Origin: Ypsolopha sequella
Lineage: Eukaryota; Arthropoda; Insecta; Lepidoptera; Ypsolophidae
NCBI GenBank assembly: GCA_934047225.1
Contig: OW203983.1
Location: 2,852,001-2,916,000, forward strand
DNA length: 64,000 bases
Direction of reading: 5' to 3'
This document shows, one piece after another, positions 1 to 10,842 of the stretch; position 1 is the stretch's first letter; each line of letters begins with the position of its first letter. Made by a program: the position numbers and the translations under genes. Under the pieces are notes generated by a model. The model made no database searches, was not told the origin of the DNA, and worked only from the letters and a program-made list of their open reading frames with translations.

Positions 1-775
1 TGTTCTTTCTTCGAACTACCATCTTAACGCAGACGATTTACAACTCTACCGCCACTTTGACGTAACTGAGGCAGATATTGCTATCTCAGGAATGAACAGT
101 GGTTTTTCAAATATTTACAGGTGGGCGAGGCTTTTGGACTTTTGGTATAAAAAATCTCAATCCATTATTTTCGTTTGTAGATATATTTCTAACCTTCTCA
201 ATGAAGTGGTAATTCCACAAGTAGTTTGTATATCCCTATCGCCTACACTAAATCTGCAAAAGATTTGGGTGTCATTTGATTCCAATTTGACGTGGGCTGC
301 GCATATTAATGAGGTCAGCAGGAAAGTCTTTGCCACATTCTATTCCCTTAAGCGTCTACAGAAATTTCTCCCCATTGAAACTAAAGTTAGTCTCGCATAA
401 TCTTTAGTTTTACCGATCATCAACTATGCTGATATTTGCTTCCTAGATGCCTGTCAAGAGCTGCTTGGTAAACTTGAACGTTTACAAAATCTGGGAATCA
501 GGTTTATCTATGGACTAAGAAAATATGATCACGTACCTCAGTACCGTGAACAGTTAAAATGGCTTCCCATTAAACAACGTCAGTATGTTCATACCCACGT
601 TATGAATATATCTTCCTTGGAGACAAGCAAGTCAAGTCTCACACAGTCTCACTTTTAAAAACGCCTTCTCGTTATTGATTATTGAGATAAGCATGCGATT
701 GTATATAACTTTTATTATGTAATTTAAAATTAAGTTTTCTGTGTGCAATAAGAATAAGTAATAATAATAATAAAG
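1..775 (+). pseudogene. Non-LTR retrotransposon, C-terminal RT fragment and 3' end
   Basis: This is the last part of a Jockey-like reverse transcriptase, cut by the window edge. Reading from base 8, the catalytic YADD box appears as NADD at 26-37, followed by LQLY, so its first residue is changed. Downstream, DLGV-type wording, LTWAAHINEVSRKVF and SLKRLQKFLP (about 265-375) match the conserved region after the palm, and INYADICF and RLQNLGIRFIYG (415-515) match the C-terminal thumb region. The frame is broken by several shifts and a stop near 400. A 3' untranslated stretch ends in an (AAT)n tail near 755-775, as expected for the 3' terminus. It is a dead copy. The family looks like that of the RT fragment at 58226-58882, which ends before the point where this one begins. 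Confidence 0.75.
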
Positions 776-934
776 ATTTTTAAATTAACTTTTCTGCTGG
801 TAGAAGTTACATAGCAAACAATAATTTCTAGGATTGAAGGCCTATAAACGTCATGAAAGATTGTCAAAAAACAACAAAAAAAAACAAGAAAGAATTATGT
901 AGCGTATAAATGTTAGTACAAAAAAATATCAATA

Positions 935-1175
935 GGTCAAGAGAAGACAAGACAAGACAAATACTCTTTATTGTGCAACATTTAAAAGAAAAACTTACAC
1001 GAGAAAACAGTTGTAAGGTAGGTAACAAAGAATTGGGGGTCCTGTGGCTTAAAGTGATTTCTTCCAGGTGGAACAAGGAACAGGTGGTGCTGTTTATAAT
1101 TATAATGCACATAAATATATACTTTTAAATTTTTTATTGTGTAAGTAAATAAATTCACATAAAAATACATATTGA
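935..1175 (-). mobile_element. Probable 3' end of a non-LTR retrotransposon
   Basis: On the minus strand the stretch ends with a CAATAAAGAG-type signal and then a short (GTCTT)n run (+ strand AAGACAAGACAAGAC, about 945-960). Insect non-LTR elements often end this way. No coding part remains and the inner boundary is uncertain. Confidence 0.4.
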
Positions 1176-1501
1176 AAATTGTTTAAATAAAGTAATTAAA
1201 TTTTTTTTTAAATAGCGTCGTCTATCTTGGTAAATAAAAAGTTTAAATGCAAAATTAGTTGCAGCAATTGTATAACAGATGGTGATACCTTCTTTGATGA
1301 AACGGGCTAGGTACTATATTAACTGAAAATTATAAAGTTAAGTATATTAGATAGGTATAAATAAAAATCTGTAAAAGAGTTGTATCTATCTGCACATTGA
1401 TGATATTCCAAAAAAAAAATCGGTTTGAAATTGATACAATTCTTTTTTCGGGATTATGTCTTTGTTTCATGCATCTTGCAAAAATTACTGAACAGATTTA
1501 A

Positions 1502-1919
1502 GGCGCTACGGAAAAAAATTCGACACTTTAAGGACCTGCATATCTACTTCAGTAAATAATGTATTATTTTGATAAAATAGTATATTATTTTTGGATTCTT
1601 TTTCTAGGGATCTGTTAAAACAGAAACGCGATTGGAGAAATTCGGCACGATAGAAATATTTATTGAAATGAGGTCCTTTTCGACACCAATTCTCCTGGTT
1701 TGACAATTAAGAATGTCATATAGATTGGAACTATATTTTATAAGATGGGTTTTAACGGTATCTAGGACCTGGTTAAACGAAATTTTGATAGCAACTTTAG
1801 TACGTTTTGTATTAAGAAAAAACCGACTTTTTGCTACTTTTCTACGAATCCGTCCCTCTCGCACTGAGGACTTTTTCGCATATGGAGTAACAGGGGCGCT
1901 AAAACTTTTACATATCGCC
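1502..1919. repeat. TTAA-flanked MITE, copy 1
   Basis: The unit is bounded by TTAA on both sides (1498-1501 and 1920-1923) and begins GGCGCTA with an end reading TATCGCC, a short imperfect terminal inverted repeat. A second copy lies inverted at 46070-46544. A TTAA target is typical of piggyBac-type elements; no transposase is present. Short reading frames inside it are not conserved between copies. Confidence 0.65.
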
Positions 1920-1923
1920 TTAA

Positions 1924-2920
1924 TGCGGTTACCACTGCTCGATCCTCAGCAGTGAGGCATGGATTACAAAGAAGGAAGGGAAATCACTGTTCGAAAACTG
2001 CGATACTTTTTACTGCGGGATTCCCAAAGGCCTTATGACCGTATCTGTTCTTCCACGCGGACGACGTCGTAGGCAACAGCTAGTTTTTAATAATAAAACT
2101 ATAGAAACAATCCAATGAAAACCTTTCAGAATATAATAATCGTCATAAAGAAAATACCACTGACATGGTATAGTGCTTTTTATGTTAAAATTTACATTTT
2201 ACATACTTGGATGAAACATAAAACACGAAGAGTAAATTGGAATTTATAATATGACCCAATACAGACATAAATCTGCACGTGGTTTTGGCAAACAAGACTT
2301 AAAAGTACGACATAATTTAACGAGGAGTTAAGAATGTGACTTGACGGTGCAAGTAAGTGCGGTACAAAAACGTCACTTTTGCACCTTTTCTCCGTGAATG
2401 TACAAAATTAATGTCATGTGGTATCGTACCAAATTTACGGGCAACGAGTTCTATTATTTATATTAATATTATCAGATTTGAGTCAACGAAACAATTAGGT
2501 CGCAGGCGCATCGGACCGTGATCGCAGACTAATTATTTTTTTCCAACAAATTCAATTTTTTTTACGACAGGTGGCTCGTTTGGTGGTCAGTCCCAATGAT
2601 AAACAGCATTATAATTTAACTTTTATTTGATATTAAAAGTCGTTGTTTTAGTAAATGGTGATGAATTTATGTTTAATAAATATTTAGATCGGTAGGATAG
2701 ATTGGGATTAAAGGGAGTTTTTTTTTCGTTTTAATTGAAATTTATATGTTTTGTTGATAATGGGTGGCTTGGTATACGGATGGAATAGTAGGTGAAATAG
2801 TAGGCAAGTTAAAATTTTGACTTCTCCCTTATTGACTGCATAATTGCTCACAAAACGTAATCAACCCCTCATTTCAAGGGTTGATGCTTATCTATAGGTA
2901 TATACAGAGTGATATACCCT
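1924..2920. other. No gene recognised
   Basis: A+T-rich sequence with no convincing reading frame, RNA gene or terminal repeat. It may hold decayed repeats. Confidence 0.5.
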
Positions 2921-3157
2921 GTATAAGGTGATATTTCTTTATGCAAGCTAATTCATTTTTGAGCCTTGATAAGTGATCAGTATCTAATTGCGCAAAATAA
3001 AATGTTGACTTCCCATAGTAATTGACCCGAGGCTAGGCTTTCGTTTTTAGGGAACACGAAAAATAAAATTTATGAATTTCACAAAGATGGTCATCGAACC
3101 TTTATAGCACTTAGCGAGTCTAAAGTATGAATTTGGCTAAATAAATAAATGTCACCG
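2921..3157. repeat. MITE, CAAGGTGA family, diverged copy
   Basis: Begins TATAAGGTGATA and ends near ATGTCACC. It contains the family's internal signature CTTGATAAGTGATCAGTATC and, near the other end, AGTATGAATTTGGCTAA. Arms are imperfect. Other copies lie at 22423, 26723, 27402, 32863, 34653 and 48488. Confidence 0.6.
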
Positions 3158-3315
3158 TGGACACCGGGTGTAAATGACAGGTATATTTAAATAAAACCAT
3201 ATAATATACCGATCATATTGAAAAACTTTCACAAACACTTACTTGCGGAAATGGTAAATACTTTCATGTTACCTCACTTCTTTCGTTTATAGATTATATA
3301 GGTTTATATATATGT

Positions 3316-3533
3316 AAAAACAAATAGATACGATGTATTTTGACTCCTTCTATGGATGGAGTCGTCATCAGTTTTTGTCCTAAATAATTACTACCAAAGA
3401 AATTCTCAGTTCCTCCATTTCTATATTTCAACAGATGTCACTTCTTTAATTTTTATAATTCTTTATTTGTCATATTAATTTCGATTGATGACGACTCTAT
3501 AGGAGTCGAAATATATCGTATTTATTTGTTTTT
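3316..3533. repeat. MITE with about 48-bp inverted ends
   Basis: The left end AAAAACAAATAGATACGATG pairs with the right end near CGTATTTATTTGTTTTT. Pairing continues through GACTCC...GGAGTCGTCATCA, giving arms of about 48 bp around a 120-bp centre. No reading frame. Confidence 0.7.
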
Positions 3534-3704
3534 GTTGTTTATATACTTATACCTATACATATAAAAAGCGGTTTAAAGGTAATTACTTCTTTCGAAAACC
3601 TACTTACTGCGAATTTTATATGGACAGACCCAATTTTTTTTTCTTATACTCCAGGTGATATGGAGGTGATTCCATGTTATTGGCTATTTGAAGCTCCTGT
3701 CAAA

Positions 3705-3815
3705 TTCAAATTCAAATAGTTTATTTTGCAAAGAAGGTATATAAAATACACGTTTCACAAGTCAAAATTTAATCTTATAAAAAAAAATATATGTAATAGA
3801 ATAATAAATGTACAA
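3705..3815 (-). mobile_element. 3' end of a non-LTR retrotransposon, (AATTTG)n-tail family
   Basis: On the minus strand it ends GCAAAATAAACTATTTG followed by a short AATTTG repeat. The same 3' end is seen at 34458 and 59165 and, on the + strand, near 20095. It is 5'-truncated and has no coding part. Confidence 0.65.
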
Positions 3816-3889
3816 GAACACTTTTCACACCTGTAACACTTTTCTTTCTATGTTTTTCCTTCTTTGTTTCAACATTTTCTTTTCTTTTT

Positions 3890-4350
3890 TAATCCATTGT
3901 TACATTTCTTACCTATTTCAATCACCTCGTTCGGAATAATTGGCCATTGTACTCTCTCATTAGCTTGTTTAGCTAATAAGCCAACCCATGCTTCTTCCCT
4001 TCAAATTTATCTTTTCTTCCACTCTTTCTTCTTGATATAGCACAAACTTCGGTGACTGAATCTATCGTACCAATTTTAAACGCTTCTTCAAAATTCCTCT
4101 ATATCATTATCATTCACATTTCATTAACATAATTTAAAATCTTTTTAACTCTCTTCTTATATTCATTATTTACATCAGGATCCTGCAATATTTCCACTTT
4201 AATGCTCTCTTACATCGTTATAGTTACTTTCAGCCGATGAGATCAATCCTTAAACAGATAATTTATTCTGTTTATTACCAGATAATGATCCAGTATCCAG
4301 AACTCTGTTTTTCAATCTTTCATTGACTTTCACAAAATCTATCATACTCT
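3890..4350 (-). pseudogene. Relic of an RTE-type retrotransposon, endonuclease to RT linker
   Basis: The minus strand reads, in broken frames, fragments such as MIDFVKVNERLKNRVLDT (near 4345-4290), NEYKKRVKK and a stretch ending EEAWVGLLAKQ. RTE-clade proteins have this kind of wording between the endonuclease and the RT palm. Several stops and shifts interrupt it. The call rests on short matches to remembered family patterns and is tentative. Confidence 0.4.
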
Positions 4351-4371
4351 TAGATTAATTCCTCTGTCTCG

Positions 4372-4845
4372 ACGGAACCTAATGTCCAGTTCGCAATGAC
4401 AGAACCTAATGTCCAGTTCTCAATGACAGAACCTAATGTCCAGTTCTCAATGACAGAACCTAATGTCCAGTTCTCAATGACAGAACCTAATGTCCAGTTC
4501 GCAATGACAGAACCTAATGTCCAGTTCTCAATGACAGAACCTAATGTCCAGTTCTCAATGACAGAACCTAATGTCCAGTTCTCAATGACAGAACCTAATG
4601 TCCAGTTCTCAATGACAGAACCAAATATCCAGTTCTCAATGACAGAACCTAATATCCAGTTCTCAATGACAGAACCTAATGTACAGTTCTCAATGACAGA
4701 ACCTAATATCCAGTTCTGAATGACAAAACCTAATGTCCAGTTCCCAACGACAGAACCTAATGTCCAGTTCTCAATGACAGAACCAAATGTACAGTTCTCA
4801 ATGACAGAACCAAATGTCCAGTTCTCAATGACAGAACCTAATGTC
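4372..4845. repeat. 27-bp minisatellite, about 17 units
   Basis: Tandem copies of a 27-bp unit (ACAGAACCTAATGTCCAG core) with few substitutions. The period is nine codons, so both strands stay open for long distances: the + strand reads MTEPNVQFS repeated, the minus strand GSVIENWTL repeated. One unit carries TGA at about 4717 on the + strand. Open frames here follow from the period and are not evidence of a gene. Confidence 0.95.
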
Positions 4846-5275
4846 AAAACAAAACCTGCTAGTCTAGCATAGCAAACCAAATCGAGCTCGATAGTGCGTG
4901 ATGCAGTGCTTTCCTCACTCTGTTGATCTATCTCGATAGGGATAGACTGTTGTATCGAGCGGTTAAAAGTTTGATATGGTCTACTATGTTAGACCCCCTG
5001 GACCTCTCCCTATTTCCCTGGAAGCCTATCGCGTCGGCAGCGGCCAATTAAAATGTTCAACTTTGATAAATTGCGTCCCAAATATGAGGCCCTGCGATCC
5101 TTTGTTAAGGTGCCTCTTCCCAGCGTCATCCGAGAACGACTTTATAGATAAAGTTACGGTATGCCTAAAAATTATGCAAATAAAAAATATTGTTAGTTAA
5201 ACTATAAAGAACCATTTCATTTTAGGAAATTATTCTCGCTTATAAGAAACAGCATATTGTTAAATATTGTTCAAA

Positions 5276-5510
5276 GTCAAGACAAAGACAAGACAAGACA
5301 ATACCTAAAATAAATACACAAGTATAACATTGTACATACAAATGTGGTCATACAAAAAAAATACAAATGGGGTCTTCTGTTACAAGTATTTTTATACTTA
5401 CAAGAAGGCCTTAACAATGTTTTTGTTAAAATGTGTTTTTTTACCGAAATAATTATTTTTGTATTTTGTATTTGTATTAAATACATGTAATACGATAAAT
5501 ATATGCACTA
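5276..5510 (-). mobile_element. Probable 3' end of a non-LTR retrotransposon
   Basis: On the minus strand the sequence runs into a (GTCTT)n tail (+ strand GACAAAGACAAGACAAGACA, about 5280-5300), like the piece at 935. No coding remains. Confidence 0.4.
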
Positions 5511-5726
5511 ATATAAAATAAATAATATAATACGTACACCAAAAGTAAATAAATATTAAGTCAAGCTGCGTTTAGACTAAAATTGAGTAATTTAATTTTG
5601 TTATTTCTTTACAACCACTAATGGGTCTTGGCAAGAACCATACAAATAATTGTATTTTGCACTTAAATACAAGGATAATATTGATTAGAAAAATTATTTA
5701 TTGAATATTTTTCGTTCATCGCGTCC

Positions 5727-5905
5727 GTGTGTAATGTATTATTTTCTCCTATTTTGCGCTATCCGGAGACCCAGCGACGTCGTAATGCAGTGCGTGCTGA
5801 TATGAACGTCATTTCCTTATACTTTCTGTCGATATTTGCACCAACACAGGTCGACTCAAGGTCGTTGACGGCTACCTGCCCCTTGAAGGCGATCACTATA
5901 CATAT
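5727..5905. repeat. Dispersed repeat, unclassified, copy 1
   Basis: Shares ATTTTCTCCTATTT, a CGTCGTAATGCAGTGCG-like block and CTGATATGAACGT with 36710-36890, and more weakly with 37205-37370. No terminal repeats or frame were found. Confidence 0.45.
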
Positions 5906-6211
5906 GAACATGATTCCCTAAATTTTGAAATTCGAGCAATACATATTCTGGGATGGAAAAAGCCGTTTTAACAACTCATAAAAATATATCATGAAAACCA
6001 ATTTTTATCGTTTTAATCTCCAAATAAAGTACTAATATTTACAAAGACTTTTTGAAGTGCTTGAGATTTTTTTTTCTTCCGGTACAGATAGTCCCCTTTC
6101 CTGATTGGACCGCTGACCTGAAATAACCGCATTACCGAATCGATCACTTTTTTGAATGTACCACTTTCTAGTCAAGTATCTATCAAACATAATTTGCGTA
6201 GTAGCTATTGA

Positions 6212-6380
6212 CATGATTGTTGTTTCGCATCAGTAGCTTGAAGCTACCTACTGACTACTACTAGTTCACCCTGCAATTAAATAAGTTCCTACAGAAAAAA
6301 AATAAAAAAATTGAACTTCTGCAGCAATCTCAAAGATTGTGACGTGTGTTTGAAGCTACTGATGCGAAATAACAATCATG
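6212..6380. repeat. Short inverted repeat
   Basis: Arms of 29 bp at 6212-6240 and 6352-6380 (CATGATTGTTGTTTCGCATC and its complement) around a 110-bp centre. Probably a small palindromic element. Confidence 0.6.
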
Positions 6381-6976
6381 CCACTATTACAGGACTAAAA
6401 TGGGAGCTAAACTACAACGAGAAGAATCAGGCTCACCTTAACCGACCCAGTCGGTTCCGGGAACCTCTAAAGGAACTTCTGTTTGTAAGGTATCCGAAAT
6501 ACAAATGAATTGTCAAAAAGAGATCGAAGGCAGAAACTGACTTTTGCACTAAGTATGGTTATAGACAGATTTTCGCGGATGGTTTCCAGTATTGGATGAT
6601 TGTAAAATAAACTTTCACACAAGAGAATAACATTTTTACTATAAAGCTAGCAATACTTATAGCTTATATTCATGTGTAAGTTAGATCCGAGTCACGATCT
6701 GGGCTGCGATTTATTGTTTTACTATTGATTAATACTTGCTATTGTCGGTACTTCGTGAATCATCAATAATCATCATCAACACTTGTACTGTTTCACTGTT
6801 ATTAACTTTTAATAACACCAACCGGTTTCGCCTCACGGCATTATCAAGGAATAATGAAATAACTATGAATAAATAAATAATGTAGGCAATCATATTTATG
6901 AATTCATAGTTATATCAATAAATTATAACCTGCCAAAAACATAAATGTGAAAAAGGGGCCAAGTTCGGTACAAAAA

Positions 6977-7363
6977 CAGTGCAAGATTGTCGGCTTCGCT
7001 AAAAAATAATTGAGATCAAATTGGGTGCCAATAGTTCCATGGGGGTTCCTTAAGTCATAGCTGCCATACACGGTTTTTACTTGTGTTAAAAGAAAGTTTG
7101 TAACGGTCCTTTCTATTGAATATGTGGAACTCGGCACGTTTTCACAGCTATAGTTTCAACGCTCACATCATACATGCAAATAATTAACTATGAAAACTTG
7201 TCGAGTTCTACATATTCAAAAGAAAGGACCGTAACAAACTTTCTTTAAAGACAAGTAAAAAACGTTGTATATTGCCGCAGTTATGACTTAAGAAACCTCC
7301 ACGGAACTTGGAACCCAATTTGATCACTATTATTTTTTTAGCGAAGCCGACAATCCTGCACTG
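6977..7363. repeat. Diverged hairpin, arms about 180 bp
   Basis: The left arm (6977-7153) and right arm (7182-7363) are inverted copies with many substitutions and small gaps. Shared blocks include ATTGTCGGCTTCGCTAAAAAA and ACGGTCCTTTCT. The loop is about 28 bp. Its divergence is much greater than that of the adjacent hairpin at 7396, so it is probably older. Confidence 0.8.
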
Positions 7364-7395
7364 CCTTTGCATCTAATTGATTTTTGTAAAGTTGT

Positions 7396-8020
7396 ATCCC
7401 ATCAAAAACATAAAATGTACAAAAATGGCAAGTCTCGCAACGCAATCCTTCCACCGTAAAAAGTTGTGAGATCTTATGTAAAGCCAAGTCTGCTATTTTA
7501 GTTTTTATGGAAGCACCTTTTCATTTAAGTTAGTATGGAAGCACCTATTTAACAAATTTATCATAAATTGTTTCCTATTTAGTTACCTACCAACATTAAG
7601 TGACTGTATTAATATTAGTCATCTTTATTTCCTAATAAAATATAGTGACTTCGCAATCGCACAGCAACATATACAACATATCAGCTACCTAATACCAATT
7701 TATTAGCGATTTGAGAAGATATTTCTACGCATCAGTGCTTTATAATTTGTGCTCTGCGATTGCAAAGTCACCATATTTTATTAGGAAATAAAGATGACTA
7801 ATATTAATACAGTCACTTAATGTTGGTAGGTAACTAAATAGGAAACAATTTATGATAAATTTGTTAAATAGGTGCTTCCATACTAACTTAAATGAAAAGG
7901 TGCTTCCATAAAAACTAAAATAGCAGACTTGGCTTTACATAAGATCTCACAACTTTTTACGGTGGAAGGATTGCGTTGCGAGACTTGCCATTTTTGTACA
8001 TTTTATGTTTTTGATGGGAT
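7396..8020. repeat. Near-perfect hairpin, arms 270 bp
   Basis: Positions 7396-7665 and 7751-8020 are inverted copies of equal length with only a few differences, around an 85-bp loop. The right arm includes the final codons of the OTU-like frame that ends at 7957, so that sequence is present in both orientations. It may be a fold-back or MITE arm pair, or a recent inverted duplication. Confidence 0.9.
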
Positions 8021-8408
8021 CTCATTTCTTTTTGTAGGTAGTCCTCCTTTTTTTCTTCTCGAGTAATATTTCTTGCACGTCTGCTGCGGATTTTCTTAAA
8101 ACCCACTCCCTTTAACTGATCATTAGGACATACTCCTGAGAAACTAGTATCGGGAAGGAGCATTTCATAATGACCACCTAAGAAACTACCAGAGAATCGT
8201 AAACGTTTCACTGGCATCCCAGGATTGCCACCGAATGATCCTCTCAAACGGCCATTTTCGTAAACCTCGAACGTAAATGGATACAAAGCTGTGGCTGCCA
8301 TAAGTTCGGATACGGAACCGTAGGTGGTAGTTTTCATCATTGCTGTCGAGTACATGTGTCTCCATGCTCGTCACACGTATAAAGTTGCATTTCATCCCAA
8401 TGCGCTAC
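7957..8408 (-). pseudogene. OTU-domain protease-like frame, C-terminal part
   Basis: This is the second half of a reading frame related to OTU cysteine proteases, enzymes that cleave ubiquitin linkages and also occur in some transposons. It opens with VAHWDEMQLYTC (8408 downward), shifts frame near 8355, then continues through TTTYGSVSELMAA, FEVYENGRL and VKRLRFSGS to GGHYEML, whose His fits the catalytic position. A basic tail (RSRRARNITREEKKE) follows. The first half lies at 10843-11007, beyond an inserted retrotransposon, and the two halves meet in frame inside the same conserved block. The frameshift plus the insertion make this copy inactive. Whether the parent was a host gene or a transposon ORF is not decided by the sequence. 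Confidence 0.65.
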
Positions 8409-8410
8409 CA

Positions 8411-10842
8411 CATATTCATATTCATATTCATATTCAATCGTTTATTGCTTTCATATGTACAGTGTTGGATCTTAAATATTAATGTACAGTTCACATATGA
8501 CCCCGCTGGGGCATAACCATATACAAGGAAGGGCAGCTGTGGCAGACCGAAGTTATTTAAAATCTTTGAAAAATTCGTCTAATGTGTAGTAGGTTTTATC
8601 TAATAGCATGTGCTTAAGGTTTTTTAAAAACGTTTTGTCTTTGTCTTCATTTTTTATCGTGTCGGGTAGGTGGTTATAGATTTTTATAGACATTGCATAG
8701 GGACCTGAGCTGTGTAATTTTAATTTTGATTGTGGCAGTATTAATTTATGTTTATGTCTTATTGAGCGATTTGATATATCTCCTAATCTTGTGTAAAAGT
8801 CTTTGTATTTTCTTACGAATTTACAAATCTCTAAAATATAAATGGATGTCAAAGTTAATATATTATATTGTTTAAAATATGGCCTACAACTTTCTAAGTT
8901 AGTAATGTGTGCTAGGATTCGAATACATTTCTTTTGTAGTATAAATAGATCTTTTGTATCAGTACTGTTTCCCCACAGTACTACACCTTGTGATAACCAT
9001 GCATAAGCATATGCGTAATAAGTAGTTAGTGCTGCTTTAAGATTAGTATTTATTTTAACTTGTTTTAAAGCATATGTAAATTTCGATATTTTAGTTTTAA
9101 TTTTTTGAATGTGTGTTTTCCAATTGATGTTTGAATCTATTTTTAGTCCCAGTAGAGTAAATGTATTGACGCATTCTATTTTTGTACCGTTAAATGAGAA
9201 GTTAATATTTAGGGGGGTCTTTTGTACGGGCCTAAATTGCATTATTTTTGTCTTTGAAAAGTTAATTTCTAAGTTATGGTCATTCATCCATGCCACTATG
9301 TTATTTACAGAATTGTTTAGTACTTGATTTAAGTTTTCATTGTTCATGCTCGGAGTTAGTAATGAGATATCATCTGCAAATAATATACATGACTCATTAA
9401 CAACTTTTGGTAGGTCATTTATATAGATTAAGAAAAGTATACATCCGATCACACTTCCTTGGGGGATAGAGCAATGAAGATGCCGTACATCCGATCTTAC
9501 CTGAGTTATATCCCTAGTTTCATGATTGAAGTATTCCGTTTCAACATATTGTTTACGATTTTTTAGAAATGATACGAACCATTTGTGGGTGATTCCCCGA
9601 ACGCCTATACCGTATAATTTATCAAGTAGTATATTATACTGAACTTTGTCGTAAGCTTTTGTCATGTCAAGTAGAATTCCTATTGCGTACTTTTTATTAT
9701 TAATTATGTTGAGGATTTCTTGTATATATTTATACACTGCCAACGTTGTAGATCGGTTTTTCCGGAAGCCATTTTGGGAATCGTCGAATATTTTATATTT
9801 TTCACAGAATGAGGTTAGTCGCTTGCACATAGCCTTTTCAAATATTTTCGAGGATGTAGGTAGTTGTGCTATTGGTCGATAGTGGTTTGGATCAGTTTTT
9901 GTATCCTTTTTGTGTATCGGTTTTATTATGGATTGTTTAAGTAAATCCGGAAATACGCCATCTCTAAAAGATTGGTTTATTAGCATAAAGAAAGGTATCG
10001 TTAATTCATCGGCACATTGCTTGATAAGTACGGGTGGTAATTCATCAAATCCGTGGCTATATTTACTTTTTAGGTTGCGTAATATAGCGTGTATTTCTCG
10101 CGGATCAACAGGATTTAGGTACATGGTATTCTCAGTAGGGTGTAGTACGGGTCGACCAAACACCGGATTTGTGGACTCTCCCACTGACGCAAAAAAATTA
10201 TTAAACTCGTTTGTTATCTCATTGGGATCAGATGTAATTTTATTGTTAATTTTTAAAGAAATGTTAGTTTTAGGTTTTATGATATTTTTATTGGTGCGTT
10301 CTTTTATAATTTGCCACATTGATTTTATTGTGTTGCTTGATTTTTCCATTTGTTTTATGTATTGCAGTTTTTTCGACCTAATAACGGATTGCTTCAGTAT
10401 TTTTTCGTACACTTTGTAGTGATTTTTAAGGATTGGATCATTTGAATACGTTGTAAGAATTTTCAAGAGCCTTTTATTCTTACATGATGTTTTTATACCA
10501 CGTGTGAGCCATGTTTTTTTAGTTTTATTTTTTATCCTTACTTGTTTTATAGGTATGCATCTGTTTAAAATTTCCATTAAAATGTCATTAAATAAATTAT
10601 AATTTATATTTATGTCAACATTTTGATTTATTATTTTTGTCCAATCGAGTTTTCTTAATTCAGCTTTGAAAAATTCTATATTATGATTAGAAAAAAGTCT
10701 TTTTTCAGTTCGCCATTCTACATTTTTGTTTTTTTGTGTCCCCTCTGTACGCAAGATTGTAGCTCTATGATCTGAAAAACCAAATTCGCATACGGATGTA
10801 TTTAAAGTAGAATCTACGTAGTTTGTGAAAATTATAAACATA
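8411..10842 (-). mobile_element. 5'-truncated non-LTR retrotransposon inserted in the OTU frame
   Basis: The element runs on the minus strand from a truncated 5' end at about 10842 to a 3' tail of repeated GAATAT units (+ strand 8411-8436). It carries the frame 8553-10841. Its flanks are the two halves of the OTU-like frame, so the insertion site is known to within a few bases. Only a short, ambiguous duplication (TATGT) can be seen at the junctions. Confidence 0.9.
8553..10841 (-). CDS. Reverse transcriptase ORF2, 5'-truncated
   Basis: The protein (762 codons) copies element RNA into DNA at the insertion site. It starts inside the endonuclease domain: the terminal endonuclease motif GFSDHRA is at residues 21-27. 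RT motifs follow in order: YRPIAQLPTSSKIFEK (321-336), QNGFRKNRST (356-365), the catalytic block LLDMTKAYDKV (390-400), SIPQGSVIG (458-466) and FADD (488-491). A thumb-region block FTLLGLKIDSNINW lies further on. The frame is open throughout, which suggests a fairly recent insertion. The first ATG arises at the junction with the OTU sequence and is not the native start; the N-terminal endonuclease half and ORF1 are missing. It belongs to the CR1/Jockey group in a broad sense; the exact clade needs a search. Confidence 0.9.
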   Translation of the reverse strand: MFIIFTNYVDSTLNTSVCEFGFSDHRATILRTEGTQKNKNVEWRTEKRLFSNHNIEFFKAELRKLDWTKIINQNVDININYNLFNDILMEILNRCIPIKQVRIKNKTKKTWLTRGIKTSCKNKRLLKILTTYSNDPILKNHYKVYEKILKQSVIRSKKLQYIKQMEKSSNTIKSMWQIIKERTNKNIIKPKTNISLKINNKITSDPNEITNEFNNFFASVGESTNPVFGRPVLHPTENTMYLNPVDPREIHAILRNLKSKYSHGFDELPPVLIKQCADELTIPFFMLINQSFRDGVFPDLLKQSIIKPIHKKDTKTDPNHYRPIAQLPTSSKIFEKAMCKRLTSFCEKYKIFDDSQNGFRKNRSTTLAVYKYIQEILNIINNKKYAIGILLDMTKAYDKVQYNILLDKLYGIGVRGITHKWFVSFLKNRKQYVETEYFNHETRDITQVRSDVRHLHCSIPQGSVIGCILFLIYINDLPKVVNESCILFADDISLLTPSMNNENLNQVLNNSVNNIVAWMNDHNLEINFSKTKIMQFRPVQKTPLNINFSFNGTKIECVNTFTLLGLKIDSNINWKTHIQKIKTKISKFTYALKQVKINTNLKAALTTYYAYAYAWLSQGVVLWGNSTDTKDLFILQKKCIRILAHITNLESCRPYFKQYNILTLTSIYILEICKFVRKYKDFYTRLGDISNRSIRHKHKLILPQSKLKLHSSGPYAMSIKIYNHLPDTIKNEDKDKTFLKNLKHMLLDKTYYTLDEFFKDFK

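Noticed and set aside
4372..4845. CRISPR array or repeat-protein gene
   Set aside because: Units are contiguous with no spacers, the genome is eukaryotic, and both strands are open merely because the period is a multiple of three.
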